64,000 nucleotides of DNA from Microbacterium maritypicum MF109 (lineage in GTDB: Bacteria > Actinomycetota > Actinomycetes > Actinomycetales > Microbacteriaceae): NCBI RefSeq assembly GCF_000455825.1, contig NZ_ATAO01000024.1, positions 1 through 64,000 of the forward strand. Direction: 5' to 3'. The notes beneath the pieces were generated by a model, which saw only the letters and a list, made by a program, of their open reading frames with translations, was not told the origin of the DNA and searched no databases. Below are positions 1-9,504 of the stretch, in pieces. The translations under genes and the position numbers were made by a program. Position 1 is the first letter of the stretch; each line of letters begins with the position of its first letter.

Positions 1-47
1 TCGCGCAGATGGTCCCCTTCCTCGACGGAAGGGGACCATCTGCGCGA
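1..47. terminator. Perfect 21-bp hairpin after the iron-uptake operon
   Basis: Bases 1-21 and 27-47 are exact reverse complements around a 5-base loop (TCGAC). It lies 13 bases past the stop codon of the last gene of the minus-strand operon, so it is a good candidate terminator, possibly acting in both directions. A U-tract for the minus-strand transcript would lie left of base 1 and cannot be seen. Confidence 0.6.
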
Positions 48-60
48 TTCGAGGCGGGAG

Positions 61-2148
61 CTACGCGTCGCGCGAGCGCCAGAGCAGCCAGACGAAGTAC
101 GGGGCACCGATCAGCGCGACCACGAGTCCGGCCGGCAGTTGCGCGGGGGCGATGACGGTACGACCGATCGTGTCGGCCACCCCCACCAGGAGTCCGCCCA
201 GCAGCACCGCGACCGGAATCATCCTCGAGTGCCTCGCGCCGACGAGCGCCCGCGCCGCGTGCGGAGCGACGAGACCGACGAAGCCGATCACGCCGATCGC
301 CGTCACGCTCAGAGCCGCGAGCACGGCCGCCACGACCAGCAACGTGAGCCGCACCGGCTCGAGACGGATGCCGACGAGCCGCGGGGTGTCCTCGTCGAGC
401 GACAGCACATCGAGCTCGCGGCGGCTCATCACCACGAGCGGCAGGGCGATGGCCAGCACGATCGCCAGGGGCAGCACCTGCTCCCAGACACGGCCGTAGG
501 TGGTGCCCGAGAGCCAGGTGTAGATCTTCGGAGTGTCCCAGGGGCTCGACCTCAGGAGGAAGAAGGTCGTGAGCGAGACGGTGAAGTACGAGACGCCGAT
601 GCCGATCAGCAGGAACCTGTCGGCGTTCAGACCACCGCGCCACGACAGCAGGTAGACGAGGACGAAGGCCAGCAGCGCTCCGGCGATGGCACCCGCGATC
701 ATGCCCGCGGTCGACGAGACGGCGCTCGTGATCACGAGCACCGCGCCGAGTCCGCCCCCGCCCGTGACACCGAGGATGCTCGGGTCGGCGAGGGGGTTCC
801 GACTCACCCCCTGGATGATGGCGCCGGAGAGCGCGAGCGCTCCACCGGCGACGACCGCGGCCACGATGCGCGGCGCCCGCTCGTCCAGCGCGAAGGCGAT
901 CGCCGCCGGCGCCTCGCCCTGCAGCCACAGCGCGATATCTCCGGTCAACAGCCACGTGTGCCCGGCGAGCAGGCCGAGGAGCAGCACGCCGGTCACCCCG
1001 AGCACCACGACCGCCAGGGTGATGCGGAACCGCGCCCCGCTGCGCACGCCGAAGCGCACCCGCGGAGGCTCCCGCGTCGGGCCGGCGTCGCGCAGGCGTC
1101 GAGCCATGAGCACGAGCACGATCGCCCCCAGCAGCGTCGTCGCAACTCCGGTCGGGATGAGGATCGCCGCCTCGGCCCCGATGATCGCCCGCAGCAGAGC
1201 ATCCGAGAGGATCACGACGATCGCGCCGAGCAACCCGGCGGCCGGGATCAGGAGCAGATGGCGGTTCAGGCTCGGCACCACCCGCGTCAGCAGGCGGGCG
1301 AGCACGGGCGCGCACAGCCCGACGAAGCCCATCGGCCCCGCCAGCGTCACCGATACCGCGGTGAGCGTGACGGCGAGCAGGATGCCGACGGCCCGCGTCG
1401 ATCGGATCGGCACGCCCAGGGAGGATGCCGTGTCGTCGCCGAGCGCCAGGATGTCGAACCGACGCGCGAGCACCAGAGCAGCCGCCGTCACCACGACCAC
1501 GACCGGGGCGGCTTGCAGGAATGCGGTCAGGCCCAGCTGGGACAGGCTTCCGCTCCCCCACGCGAGCAGCCCCTTGGTCTCTTCGTCGAACAAGATGAGC
1601 AGCGTCGAGGTGCCGGCCTGGAACGCGAGCGCGAGGGCCGTGCCCGCCAGGATCAGCCGCGTGGTGGACGAACCCGCACCGCCGGCGAGACCGAGCACGA
1701 TCCCCGCCGCGACGATGCCCCCGGCGAATGCGACAGCGCCCGAAGCCCACACTGGCACGGCGATGCCGAACGCAGCGAGTGCCGTGACAGCCAGGTAGGC
1801 GCCGGCCGTCACCCCCAGCGTGTCCGGCGAGGCCAGAGCGTTACGGGCGAGCGACTGGAGGAGGATGCCGGCCACGCCGAGCGCCACACCCACGGCGACG
1901 CCGGCGGCGAGACGCGGCACCCGCGACCCCCACAGCACCTCGGTCTCCGCGAACACCGCACCGCTGGTGCCCTGCGTGAGATGCCAGCACGCGACGGCGA
2001 CGAGCACCACGGCCAGGGCCACGAGGACGCCTATGCCCGTGAGGAGAGCCCCGGCCCGGCGTCCCTCCGCCTCGTCGGGTGCGACCGCAGGAGCCGGACG
2101 CGCCGACTCCGTCGCGGCCGTCTCGTCGAGGCGAAGGGCACCCGTCAC
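61..2148 (-). CDS. Fused FecCD-family ferric-siderophore ABC permease (FhuB-like)
   Basis: Membrane permease of an ABC importer for an iron chelate. At 695 residues it is about twice the usual FecCD length and holds two tandem copies of the fold. The first copy carries the motif ARNALASPDTLGVTAG and the second SRNPLADPSILGVTGG, so one polypeptide supplies both halves of the channel, as in FhuB. I chose the GTG start at 2148 because it overlaps the stop of the binding-protein gene by four bases (GTGA) and opens the homologous protein; the open frame further upstream is only a shadow of that gene. It is the last gene of the eight-gene operon and pairs with the binding protein at 2145-3170 and the ATPase at 3198-4031. 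The substrate class (ferric siderophore) comes from family and context; the exact chelate is unknown. Confidence 0.92.
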   Translation of the reverse strand: MTGALRLDETAATESARPAPAVAPDEAEGRRAGALLTGIGVLVALAVVLVAVACWHLTQGTSGAVFAETEVLWGSRVPRLAAGVAVGVALGVAGILLQSLARNALASPDTLGVTAGAYLAVTALAAFGIAVPVWASGAVAFAGGIVAAGIVLGLAGGAGSSTTRLILAGTALALAFQAGTSTLLILFDEETKGLLAWGSGSLSQLGLTAFLQAAPVVVVVTAAALVLARRFDILALGDDTASSLGVPIRSTRAVGILLAVTLTAVSVTLAGPMGFVGLCAPVLARLLTRVVPSLNRHLLLIPAAGLLGAIVVILSDALLRAIIGAEAAILIPTGVATTLLGAIVLVLMARRLRDAGPTREPPRVRFGVRSGARFRITLAVVVLGVTGVLLLGLLAGHTWLLTGDIALWLQGEAPAAIAFALDERAPRIVAAVVAGGALALSGAIIQGVSRNPLADPSILGVTGGGGLGAVLVITSAVSSTAGMIAGAIAGALLAFVLVYLLSWRGGLNADRFLLIGIGVSYFTVSLTTFFLLRSSPWDTPKIYTWLSGTTYGRVWEQVLPLAIVLAIALPLVVMSRRELDVLSLDEDTPRLVGIRLEPVRLTLLVVAAVLAALSVTAIGVIGFVGLVAPHAARALVGARHSRMIPVAVLLGGLLVGVADTIGRTVIAPAQLPAGLVVALIGAPYFVWLLWRSRDA

Positions 2149-3170
2149 TTCGAGAGCACCTCGAGGTAGCCGTCGATGATCTGCTGGGTGGAGCGCGGGC
2201 CGCCGAACGTCCAGATCCCGGCGGGGAAGGCGGTCAGGCGCCCCTCGGCCACAGCGGGAAGCGAGGTCCACGCCGGGTTGTCCTGCAGCGCGTCGATGAA
2301 GCTCTCCGACTCGGGATCTTCGGTGCCGGTGTAGAACAGACTGGCGTCGCCGACCGTGGTCATGCCCTCCACATCGGTCTGCCCGAGGCCGTAAGCGGGG
2401 TCGACCTCGCCGGTCCACGCGTTCGTGAGTCCGAGCTTCTCGCCGATCTCACCGACCAGCGACCCCTGACCGAACGGACGCAGCGCGACATTGCCGCCGT
2501 CGACCCAGCCGTCGAAGAACACGAACTCCTTCGTGGGCAGGTCAAGATCGGCGAGCTCGGCAGAGGCAGCGTCGAGGTGCTCCTGGAACTCGTCGGCGAC
2601 GACCTCGGCGCGCTCCTCCCGCCCTGTCACCTGGGCGATGAGGTCGAGCGTGCCGAGCATCTTCGCGATGGGGTCGGCGGCATCCGCGCCGACGGTCGCG
2701 AGCACGGGCACGTCGTAGGCCTCGAGCTGGGAGACGATGGGGTCGTCCGCCGCACTGACCTCGACGATCACGAGGTCGGGCTCGGTGCCGAACAGCGTCT
2801 CCAGGTTCGGCTCCTGGCGGGTGCCCACATCGGTCACGCCCTCCGGGAGCTCCTCCGCGGTGACCCACGTGCTGTAGCCCTCGGCGTCGGCGACCGCGAC
2901 CGGCGTGACGCACAGCGACAGCGCATCCTCGATCTGCTGCCACTCCAGCACCGCGATCCGCTCGGCCGGCTTGTCGAGCTCGACCGTGCGACCGAGGTCG
3001 TCGGTGACCGAGACGGCGCCCGTCGAGGTCGCGGTGGTGTCGTCGTCGCACCCCGCGCTCGTCGACGCCGACGCATCGGAGGCGGTGGGGGCCTGAGTGG
3101 TGCCGCAGCCGGCCAGGGCCATCACGAGCGCGCCGCCGAGGGCGACCAGGGCGAGGGATTTCTTCTTCAT
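2145..3170 (-). CDS. Iron-siderophore ABC transporter substrate-binding lipoprotein
   Basis: Extracytoplasmic binding protein of the FepB/FhuD type (periplasmic_binding_2, PF01497), 341 residues. It begins MKKKSLALVA, followed by a hydrophobic stretch and the lipobox LAGC with Cys22 as the lipidated residue. The mature protein has the family layout, for example VTDDLGRTVELDKPAERIAVL near the start and TFGGPRSTQQIIDGYLEV at the end. The ATG at 3170 follows a good GGAGGAAG ribosome site. It sits between its ATPase (27-base gap upstream) and the fused permease (4-base overlap downstream). It is the second of two binding proteins in the operon, so the cell probably takes up at least two different ferric chelates. 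Confidence 0.93.
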   Translation of the reverse strand: MKKKSLALVALGGALVMALAGCGTTQAPTASDASASTSAGCDDDTTATSTGAVSVTDDLGRTVELDKPAERIAVLEWQQIEDALSLCVTPVAVADAEGYSTWVTAEELPEGVTDVGTRQEPNLETLFGTEPDLVIVEVSAADDPIVSQLEAYDVPVLATVGADAADPIAKMLGTLDLIAQVTGREERAEVVADEFQEHLDAASAELADLDLPTKEFVFFDGWVDGGNVALRPFGQGSLVGEIGEKLGLTNAWTGEVDPAYGLGQTDVEGMTTVGDASLFYTGTEDPESESFIDALQDNPAWTSLPAVAEGRLTAFPAGIWTFGGPRSTQQIIDGYLEVLSK

Positions 3171-3197
3171 CGTGTTCTTCCTCCGGGAGGGTGGGGG

Positions 3198-4031
3198 TCA
3201 GGATGTCGCAGCGGCGCGATGGCGTCCGTGGTGTCGACCGCGCGGGAGCACCCGGACGAGGCCGGTCTCCTCATCGATCTCGGTGTCGATGCGCAGGCCG
3301 TAGACGTGCGAGAGATTCGCGCCGGTGAGCACCTCGGCGGGAGTGCCGACCGCGTGCACTCGACCGGAGTGCAGCAGCACCACGTCGTCCGCCACCGATG
3401 CCGCGTGGTCGAGGTCGTGCAGCACGACGCCGAGGGCGGTGCCGTGGTCGTCGGCGAGCTCGCGGATCAGATCGAGAGTCTCCACCTGGTAGCGCAGGTC
3501 GAGATGGTTGGTCGGTTCGTCGAGCAGAAGCACGCCGGTCTCCTGCGCCAGCGCGGTCGCCAGCCACACGCGTTGGAGTTCGCCTCCCGAGAGCTGGTCG
3601 ACGGGACGGGAGGCCATGGCGCCGAGTCCGGTCAGGGCGAGCGCACGGGCGACAGCGGCACGGTCCGCATCGCTGACGCCGGAGAATCGGCCCCGGTGGG
3701 GGTGGCGACCGTACGCCACCACGTCGGAGACCTCGATGCCGGACGGATGCGGCCGCGACTGCGAGAGCATCGCGACGGCCTTCGCGAACTCCTTCGCAGA
3801 AAGGGCGGCGGCGTCGCGGGTCTCGTCTCCGGCGATGCGCACGCTCCCCGCCTCGATGCGGTGCAGACGCGCGAGGGCGCGCAGGACGGTCGATTTGCCG
3901 CTGCCGTTCGGGCCGATGAGCGCGGTGACCCGGCCGGGAGCGAGCTGTAGCGACACGTCGTGCACCACCCGGGCACGGCCGTATCCGAGCACGAGGGATC
4001 GGCCGTGCAGGGAGGGGGATCCGGTCGTCAT
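3198..4031 (-). CDS. Iron-siderophore ABC transporter ATP-binding protein (second set)
   Basis: ATPase of a FecE/FhuC-type importer, 277 residues. Visible motifs are Walker A GPNGSGKST (40-48), the signature LSGGELQR (147-154), Walker B VLLLDEP (167-173) and the switch histidine in VVLHDLDH. The ATG at 4031 was chosen because the frame upstream of it is antisense-like, Arg/Ser-rich and overlaps the reductase gene. Its stop lies 27 bases before the binding protein at 2145-3170 and it begins one base after the reductase gene ends, so all are likely co-transcribed. It should energise the fused permease at 61-2148. Confidence 0.93.
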   Translation of the reverse strand: MTTGSPSLHGRSLVLGYGRARVVHDVSLQLAPGRVTALIGPNGSGKSTVLRALARLHRIEAGSVRIAGDETRDAAALSAKEFAKAVAMLSQSRPHPSGIEVSDVVAYGRHPHRGRFSGVSDADRAAVARALALTGLGAMASRPVDQLSGGELQRVWLATALAQETGVLLLDEPTNHLDLRYQVETLDLIRELADDHGTALGVVLHDLDHAASVADDVVLLHSGRVHAVGTPAEVLTGANLSHVYGLRIDTEIDEETGLVRVLPRGRHHGRHRAAATS

Positions 4032-4032
4032 C

Positions 4033-4984
4033 TCAGCCTCGCATGGCGACGCCGCGACGCCAGTAGCCCATGAACGCCACCTGCCCGCGATCGATGCCGA
4101 GGTCCTTGACCAGGTGGCGACGCAGCGTGGTGACCACGCCGCTCTCCCCCGCGATCCAGAAGTAGCGTTCGGCCGCAGCATCCCCCGTGGCGATGTCCTC
4201 GCCGAGACCGGAGTAGTCCGGCGTCTCCCACAGCAGGTCCTCACCATCGATGTCCTTCACCCGGATCTCGTCCGTGGCGTCGGCGTCGCCGAGGTGGGCG
4301 AGCACGGCGGGGATGAGCCGCAAGCCGTGCGGCTCACCGATGTCCCGTGGCAGCCAGTGCACCTCGACCCCCGAAGGTGCGTCGATGCGGAGGACGTCGG
4401 CGGGCGAGGGCACTTCGATGAAGGCGACGCCGCGCAGCTCCTGCGGTGCGTCCTCGAGGATGCGGGCGATCGCCGGAGCGGCGGTCTCGTCGCCGGCGAG
4501 CACGACCGATGCCGCGGTCCCCGGCGCGAACTCGGCCCCTCCGTGCGCGTCGACATCCACCCCGCGGCGGGGGCCGACCAGGTAGAGCTCCTGCCCGACC
4601 GCGGCCTGGCTCGCCCACAGGGACGCGGGTCCGGTCAGTCCGGGTTCGAGGTGCAGCACGAAGTCGACGTCCACCTCGGTGCCGGTCTCGTCATCGACCC
4701 GCAGCTCGCGCACGGAGTAGGTGCGCATGGACCCGCGCTCCTCCTCGGGCACCGCGAGGAACGCCTGCCACCAGTTGTCGGATGCCCTGTCGAGCTCAGG
4801 CAGGACTCCGGACGCGGGCGGGAACACCAGCTTGATGCGGCTGTCGAACACCTCACCCGGCGTGCCGAACTCGCTCAGCTCGTCGCCGCCGAACGTCACC
4901 CGCACGAACGAGGGCGAGACGCGCGCGACCCCCCGTACCTCGGCGCGGGTCAGGATGTAGGTCGGACGGTCGGTCGTGGTCGTC

Positions 4985-4995
<11 letters not shown>
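4033..4995 (-). CDS. Siderophore-interacting protein (ferric-siderophore reductase)
   Basis: Cytoplasmic flavoprotein of the SIP/ViuB family (FAD_binding_9 plus SIP C-terminal domain), 320 residues, expected to reduce Fe(III) in the imported siderophore with NAD(P)H and so release iron. The FAD motif RTYS is at residues 91-94, the beta-barrel start PSFVRVTFGGDEL lies near residue 28, and the C-terminal nucleotide-binding region contains WIAGESGVVTTLRRHL. It sits inside the siderophore import operon, overlapping the upstream ATPase by 11 bases. A reductive release enzyme fits iron; the second FecCD locus in this window (33371-39364) has no such gene. Confidence 0.93.
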
Positions 4996-5781
<786 letters not shown>

Positions 5782-5785
<4 letters not shown>

Positions 5786-6864
5786 AGCGAACCCCCGGAG
5801 CGGTTGGTGCGGATGAGCAGGTAGATCAGGTACGGCGCGCCGACGACGCCGGTGATGACGCCGACGGGATAGCGGGTGCCGAAGGCGAACTGGCCGATCA
5901 GGTCGCCGCCGAGCACGAGCACGGCTCCGACGAACGCCGACGGCAGGAGCAGGTTCGCGCCGGGGCCGGTGATGCGCGCGGCGATCGGGCCGGCCATGAA
6001 GGCGACGAAGGCGATGGGGCCGGTGGCCGCGGTCGCGAACGCGAGCAGCGCGACCGCACCGAGGATGAGGAGCAGGCGGGTGGCGTTGACCCGGATGCCG
6101 AGACCGGCCGCCGAGTCGTCGCCGAGCTGAAGCGCCCCGAGCGCGCGCCCCTGCGACAGCATCAGCGGCACGATGATCAGGGCGGCGATCGCCATCGGCA
6201 GCACCCGCTCCCACGAGGCGTTGTTGAGGCTCCCGGTCAACCACTGCATCGCGGTCTGGATGTCCCAGTTCGCGGCGCGCGACAGCATGTACGAGATGAC
6301 GCTCTGCAGCATCGCCGCGACGCCGATCCCGATCAGGATGAGTCGGGTTCCGGCGAAGCCGCCCTTGATCGAGAGCAGGTAGATCACGAGGGCGGTGACG
6401 ACGGCGCCGCCGAGAGCGAGCAGCGACACGACCGGCCCGTTCACGGACAGCACGATGATGCCGAACACGGCCGCCGCACCGGCACCGTTGGAGATGCCGA
6501 TGATGTCGGGCGAGGCGAGCGGATTGCGCAGCATCGTCTGGAAGCACACACCCGCCATTCCGAATGCGATGCCGGTGAGGACGGCGAGCACCGCACGAGG
6601 AAGTCGGAGGTCTCCGACGGTGAACGAGGCTCCGGGCACCGTCTCGCCGAGGATCACGCGGATCACCTCATCCGGCGTGTAGAACGTGTTGCCGACCATG
6701 AGCGCCACCGCGAAGAGGGCGAAGACCAGGACGCCGAGGACGATCGTGGCCACCGCATGCCGGCGGTGGCGCGAGCGACGCCCCGCGACGATACGCGCGA
6801 TCCGGGCGGATGCCGGCTCGTCGACCCGGTCGAGGGTGTGCTCGGTGTGCTCTGTCATGCTCAC
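5782..6864 (-). CDS. FecCD-family ferric-siderophore ABC permease
   Basis: Polytopic inner-membrane permease, 360 residues, FecCD family, forming a heterodimeric channel with the product of 6861-7910. Family motifs include GVCFQTMLRNPLASPDIIGISNGA and the later region QLGDDSAAGLGIRVNATR. The GTG at 6864 gives a 4-base overlap with the upstream permease stop (GTGA); an ATG two codons further in (6858) is an equally possible start. The hydrophilic N-terminus of about 40 residues with an Arg-rich stretch before the first membrane segment fits the positive-inside rule. Confidence 0.93.
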
Positions 6865-7910
6865 AGCTCACGCACCTTCTGCCGGCGGACGATCCAGATG
6901 AAGAACGGGGCGCCGATGATGGCGGTGATGATGCCCACCTGGATCTCCTCCGACGATGGCGCGATCACGCGCCCGACGATGTCGCTCGCGGTCAGGAGGG
7001 CGGCGCCGGCGATGGCCGAGAACGGGAGCAGCCAGCGGTGATCGGTGCCCACGAGCATGCGGCATACGTGCGGGATGATGAGCCCGACGAAGCCGATGGG
7101 GCCGGCGATCGCGGTCGCGGCCCCGGCGAGGATCACCGCGCCCAGCGCCGAGATCATGCGCGTGCGGAACACGTTCTCCCCGAGCCCCTTGGCCATCTCG
7201 TCTCCGAGGGCGAGGGAGTTCATGCCCCGGGAGCACAGGAAGCAGATCAGGGCGCCGATGGCCAGAACCGGTGCGGTGAGCGCGATGCGCGGCCACTCCG
7301 CGCCACCGACGCCGCCGATCTGCCACGACTGGAACGTCTGCAGCAGGTCGACGCGGGGCAGCATGACGGCGCTGATGAGCGAGGCGAAGGCGGCCGAGGT
7401 GGCGGCACCCGCGAGCGCGAGCTTGAGGGGTGTCGCTCCCCCGCGTCCGAGGGATCCGACCGTGTAGACGAAGACGGCGGCGAGCCCTGCTCCGGCGATC
7501 GCGAACGCCATCTGGCCGTAGGGGTCGGCGAGACCGAAGAAGGCGATGCCGCACACCACGGCCAGCGAGGCGCCGTTCGAGACGCCGAGGATGCCGGGGT
7601 CGGCGATGGGGTTGCGCGTCACGGCCTGCATGGTCGCGCCGGAGAGGGCGAGTGCCGCACCGACGAGGAGGGCCAGGACCGTGCGGGGGATGCGCTTGAC
7701 GATCGCCGCCTGCGCGATCGTGTCGGTGTGACCGGTGAGGGCTGCGGCGATGTCGTCGAATGAGACGGCGCGCACGCCGAACGAGATCGACAGGATGGTG
7801 AGGACGACGAGCACCACGAGCCCGATGAGGAGCCAGAGGGTTCGCACCAGCACCGGGCGCCGCAGGTCTGCGGCCCCCGGTGCGGGCGCGATGACGGTTG
7901 CTGAGGTCAC
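6861..7910 (-). CDS. FecCD-family ferric-siderophore ABC permease
   Basis: Polytopic permease of 349 residues and partner of the permease at 5782-6864. It carries the family motif GATMQAVTRNPIADPGILGVSNGA and SLALGDEMAKGLGENVFRTR, plus about nine or ten hydrophobic segments. It follows the binding-protein gene by 33 bases and overlaps the next permease by four, so it is the second gene of the operon. Confidence 0.93.
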   Translation of the reverse strand: MTSATVIAPAPGAADLRRPVLVRTLWLLIGLVVLVVLTILSISFGVRAVSFDDIAAALTGHTDTIAQAAIVKRIPRTVLALLVGAALALSGATMQAVTRNPIADPGILGVSNGASLAVVCGIAFFGLADPYGQMAFAIAGAGLAAVFVYTVGSLGRGGATPLKLALAGAATSAAFASLISAVMLPRVDLLQTFQSWQIGGVGGAEWPRIALTAPVLAIGALICFLCSRGMNSLALGDEMAKGLGENVFRTRMISALGAVILAGAATAIAGPIGFVGLIIPHVCRMLVGTDHRWLLPFSAIAGAALLTASDIVGRVIAPSSEEIQVGIITAIIGAPFFIWIVRRQKVREL

Positions 7911-7943
7911 TGGGTATTCACTCCGCGGAGGCGGATCGAACGA

Positions 7944-8969
7944 TTACGGAGCGAGCGGTGCAGCCAGGAGCGCGAGGTAGTCGCCGAGACCCCACGGAAT
8001 CGACAGCGGCGACGGGTTCGCGGAGGCCGCGATGGGGGTGGCGTCGGGAAGGACCGCGATGCGGCCCTCGGCGATCGCCGGGATCTTCGACAGCAGCGGG
8101 TCGGCCTGCAGGAGCGGGATGATCGACTCGTCACCGTAGGTGATGAACAGGTCGACGTCGTCGAACTTCTGCGCCTCTTCCGCGCTGACCGTCAGGTAGA
8201 ACTGGTCGCTGTCCTTGTTCTCCTCGACGATCGAGGGGAACGGCAGACCGAGATCGTGGAGATAGCCCGGGCGGGTGTCGATCGCCGTGTAGTACCCGAT
8301 CTGGCTCAGGTCGGTCGGGTCGATGTAGGAGAACAGGACCTTCTTGTCCTTCAGCACACTGTTCGCCTCGAGCGCCTTCTGCGCGTCGGCGTCCAGCTGC
8401 TCGATCAGGGCGTCGCCCTCCTTCTCGAGGCCGAGGGCCCTGGAGTCCATCTCGATCATCTCGTCGACCGAAGTGCCCCAGGCGACCTTCGGGTAGGCGA
8501 TGACCGGAGCGATCTTGGAGAGGGTGTCGTACTCCTCCTGCGTGAGGCCGGAGTAGGCGGCGAGGATCACGTCGGGCTCGGTGTCGGCGACGGCCTCGTA
8601 GTCGATGCCGTCGGTCTCGTCGAACAGCACCGGCGTCTCGGCCCCCATCTCGTCGAGCTTCTCCTCGACCCAGGGCAGCACGCCGTTGTCGTCATCGTCG
8701 CCCCACGACGCCTTGCTCATGCCGACCGGAACGATGCCCAGCGCCAGCGGCACCTCGTGGTTCGCCCATGCGACGGTCGCGACGCGCTCGGGCTTCTCGG
8801 TGATCGTGGTCTCGCCGTAGACGTGCTCGACGGTGACGGGGAAGGCGTCGTCGGATGCGGGGTTGCCGCCGGCGGTCGAGGTCGACTCCGGGGCGGAGGA
8901 TGCGCAGGCGGAGAGACCGATGGCGAGCGCGGCGGCCGCGCCGATGGCGAGGATTCGAGAGGTGCGCAC
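7944..8969 (-). CDS. Iron-siderophore ABC transporter substrate-binding lipoprotein (first gene of operon)
   Basis: Secreted, lipid-anchored PF01497 binding protein of 341 residues. The signal peptide ends in the lipobox LSAC with Cys22, and the mature part starts in a Ser/Thr/Gly-rich linker. Family features include VEHVYGETTITEKPERVATVAWANHE and ADTEPDVILAAYSGLTQEEYDTL. The GTG start at 8969 is supported by a GAAGGAACG ribosome site just upstream. It is the promoter-proximal gene of the iron operon, directly downstream of two DtxR/IdeR-like boxes at 9024-9069, so it should be induced when iron is scarce. Confidence 0.93.
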   Translation of the reverse strand: MRTSRILAIGAAAALAIGLSACASSAPESTSTAGGNPASDDAFPVTVEHVYGETTITEKPERVATVAWANHEVPLALGIVPVGMSKASWGDDDDNGVLPWVEEKLDEMGAETPVLFDETDGIDYEAVADTEPDVILAAYSGLTQEEYDTLSKIAPVIAYPKVAWGTSVDEMIEMDSRALGLEKEGDALIEQLDADAQKALEANSVLKDKKVLFSYIDPTDLSQIGYYTAIDTRPGYLHDLGLPFPSIVEENKDSDQFYLTVSAEEAQKFDDVDLFITYGDESIIPLLQADPLLSKIPAIAEGRIAVLPDATPIAASANPSPLSIPWGLGDYLALLAAPLAP

Positions 8970-9023
8970 AGGCGTTCCTTCGGGTTCGGGGTGAGGGGGC
9001 GGCGCGTCACTTGCGCCCGGGCC

Positions 9024-9042
9024 TTTGGTAAGCCTCGCCTAA
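9024..9042 (-). promoter_or_regulatory. DtxR/IdeR-like iron box (proximal)
   Basis: Read on the minus strand this is TTAGGCGAGGCTTACCAAA, matching 15 of 19 positions of the actinobacterial iron-box consensus TTAGGTTAGGCTAACCTAA. It lies 55 bases before the GTG start of the first iron-uptake gene, where repressor binding would block transcription. Confidence 0.75.
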
Positions 9043-9050
9043 TCTAACAC

Positions 9051-9069
9051 GGAGGTTAGGGGAACCTCA
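9051..9069. promoter_or_regulatory. Second DtxR/IdeR-like iron box (distal)
   Basis: The plus strand reads GGAGGTTAGGGGAACCTCA, matching 14 of 19 consensus iron-box positions and keeping the AGGTTAGG/AACCT core. Its centre is 27 bases from that of the first box, so the two could act together. Confidence 0.6.
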
Positions 9070-9098
9070 CCCCGGATTCCCGGCCGCGTGCTGCCTCT

Positions 9099-9153
9099 CG
9101 AATCGCGCGATTCGCCGCGAATCGCCGCCGGTTGGGGCCATTCACGCGATTCG
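9099..9153. repeat. Perfect 16-bp palindrome plus a further CGCGATTCG copy
   Basis: Bases 9099-9114 (CGAATCGCGCGATTCG) are a perfect palindrome and the half-site CGCGATTCG recurs at 9145-9153. It lies between the iron boxes and the cspA terminator. Its role is unknown; it might be a binding site or a REP-like element. Confidence 0.45.
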
Positions 9154-9171
9154 AAAGCTGCGGGTGGCACG

Positions 9172-9205
9172 AAAAAACCGGCCGGATCCGTGAGGATCCG
9201 ACCGG
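9172..9205 (-). terminator. Rho-independent terminator of the cold-shock gene
   Basis: On the minus strand a stem CCGGTCGGATCC / GGATCCGGCCGG with a 4-base loop is followed by six T residues (AAAAAA at 9172-9177 on the plus strand). The arms pair at 11 of 12 positions. It lies about 20 bases past the cspA stop and insulates it from the iron operon promoter. Confidence 0.85.
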
Positions 9206-9226
9206 CTTCAGGAAGTCAGCGCGCGC

Positions 9227-9430
9227 TCAGAGAGCGCGGATGTTCGCCGCCTGCATGCCCTTGGGGCCACGCTCAGCGTCGAATTCGACCTTCTGGTTCT
9301 CGCGGAGCTCCTTGAAACCGGAGCCGGCGATAGCCGAGTAGTGGGCGAAGAGGTCGTCCGAGCCGTCATCGGGAGCGATGAAGCCGAAGCCCTTTTCCGC
9401 GTTGAACCATTTCACAGTGCCAGTGGCCAT
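9227..9430 (-). CDS. cspA: Cold-shock protein (CspA family)
   Basis: Single-domain nucleic-acid chaperone of 67 residues, the standard length. It shows the RNA-binding motifs RNP1 (KGFGFI, 13-18) and RNP2 (DLFAHYSAI, 26-34), with the usual start [14 protein letters not shown]. It binds single-stranded RNA/DNA and relieves secondary structure. It stands alone, with its own leader of about 70 bases after the upstream regulator gene and a strong terminator. Confidence 0.97.
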   Translation of the reverse strand: MATGTVKWFNAEKGFGFIAPDDGSDDLFAHYSAIAGSGFKELRENQKVEFDAERGPKGMQAANIRAL

Positions 9431-9504
9431 GTGTTTCTACTTTCTGTTGACTTAGCCGTTTACACGGCCTACGCCGAATCGGAACATCCGAGACGCGCGC
9501 ACAG

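Noticed and set aside
139..2169. Plus-strand frame of 676 codons opposite the fused permease
   Set aside because: Composition (Arg/Asp/Gln/His-rich, no domain) is that of an antisense shadow; the minus strand holds a clear FecCD double permease.
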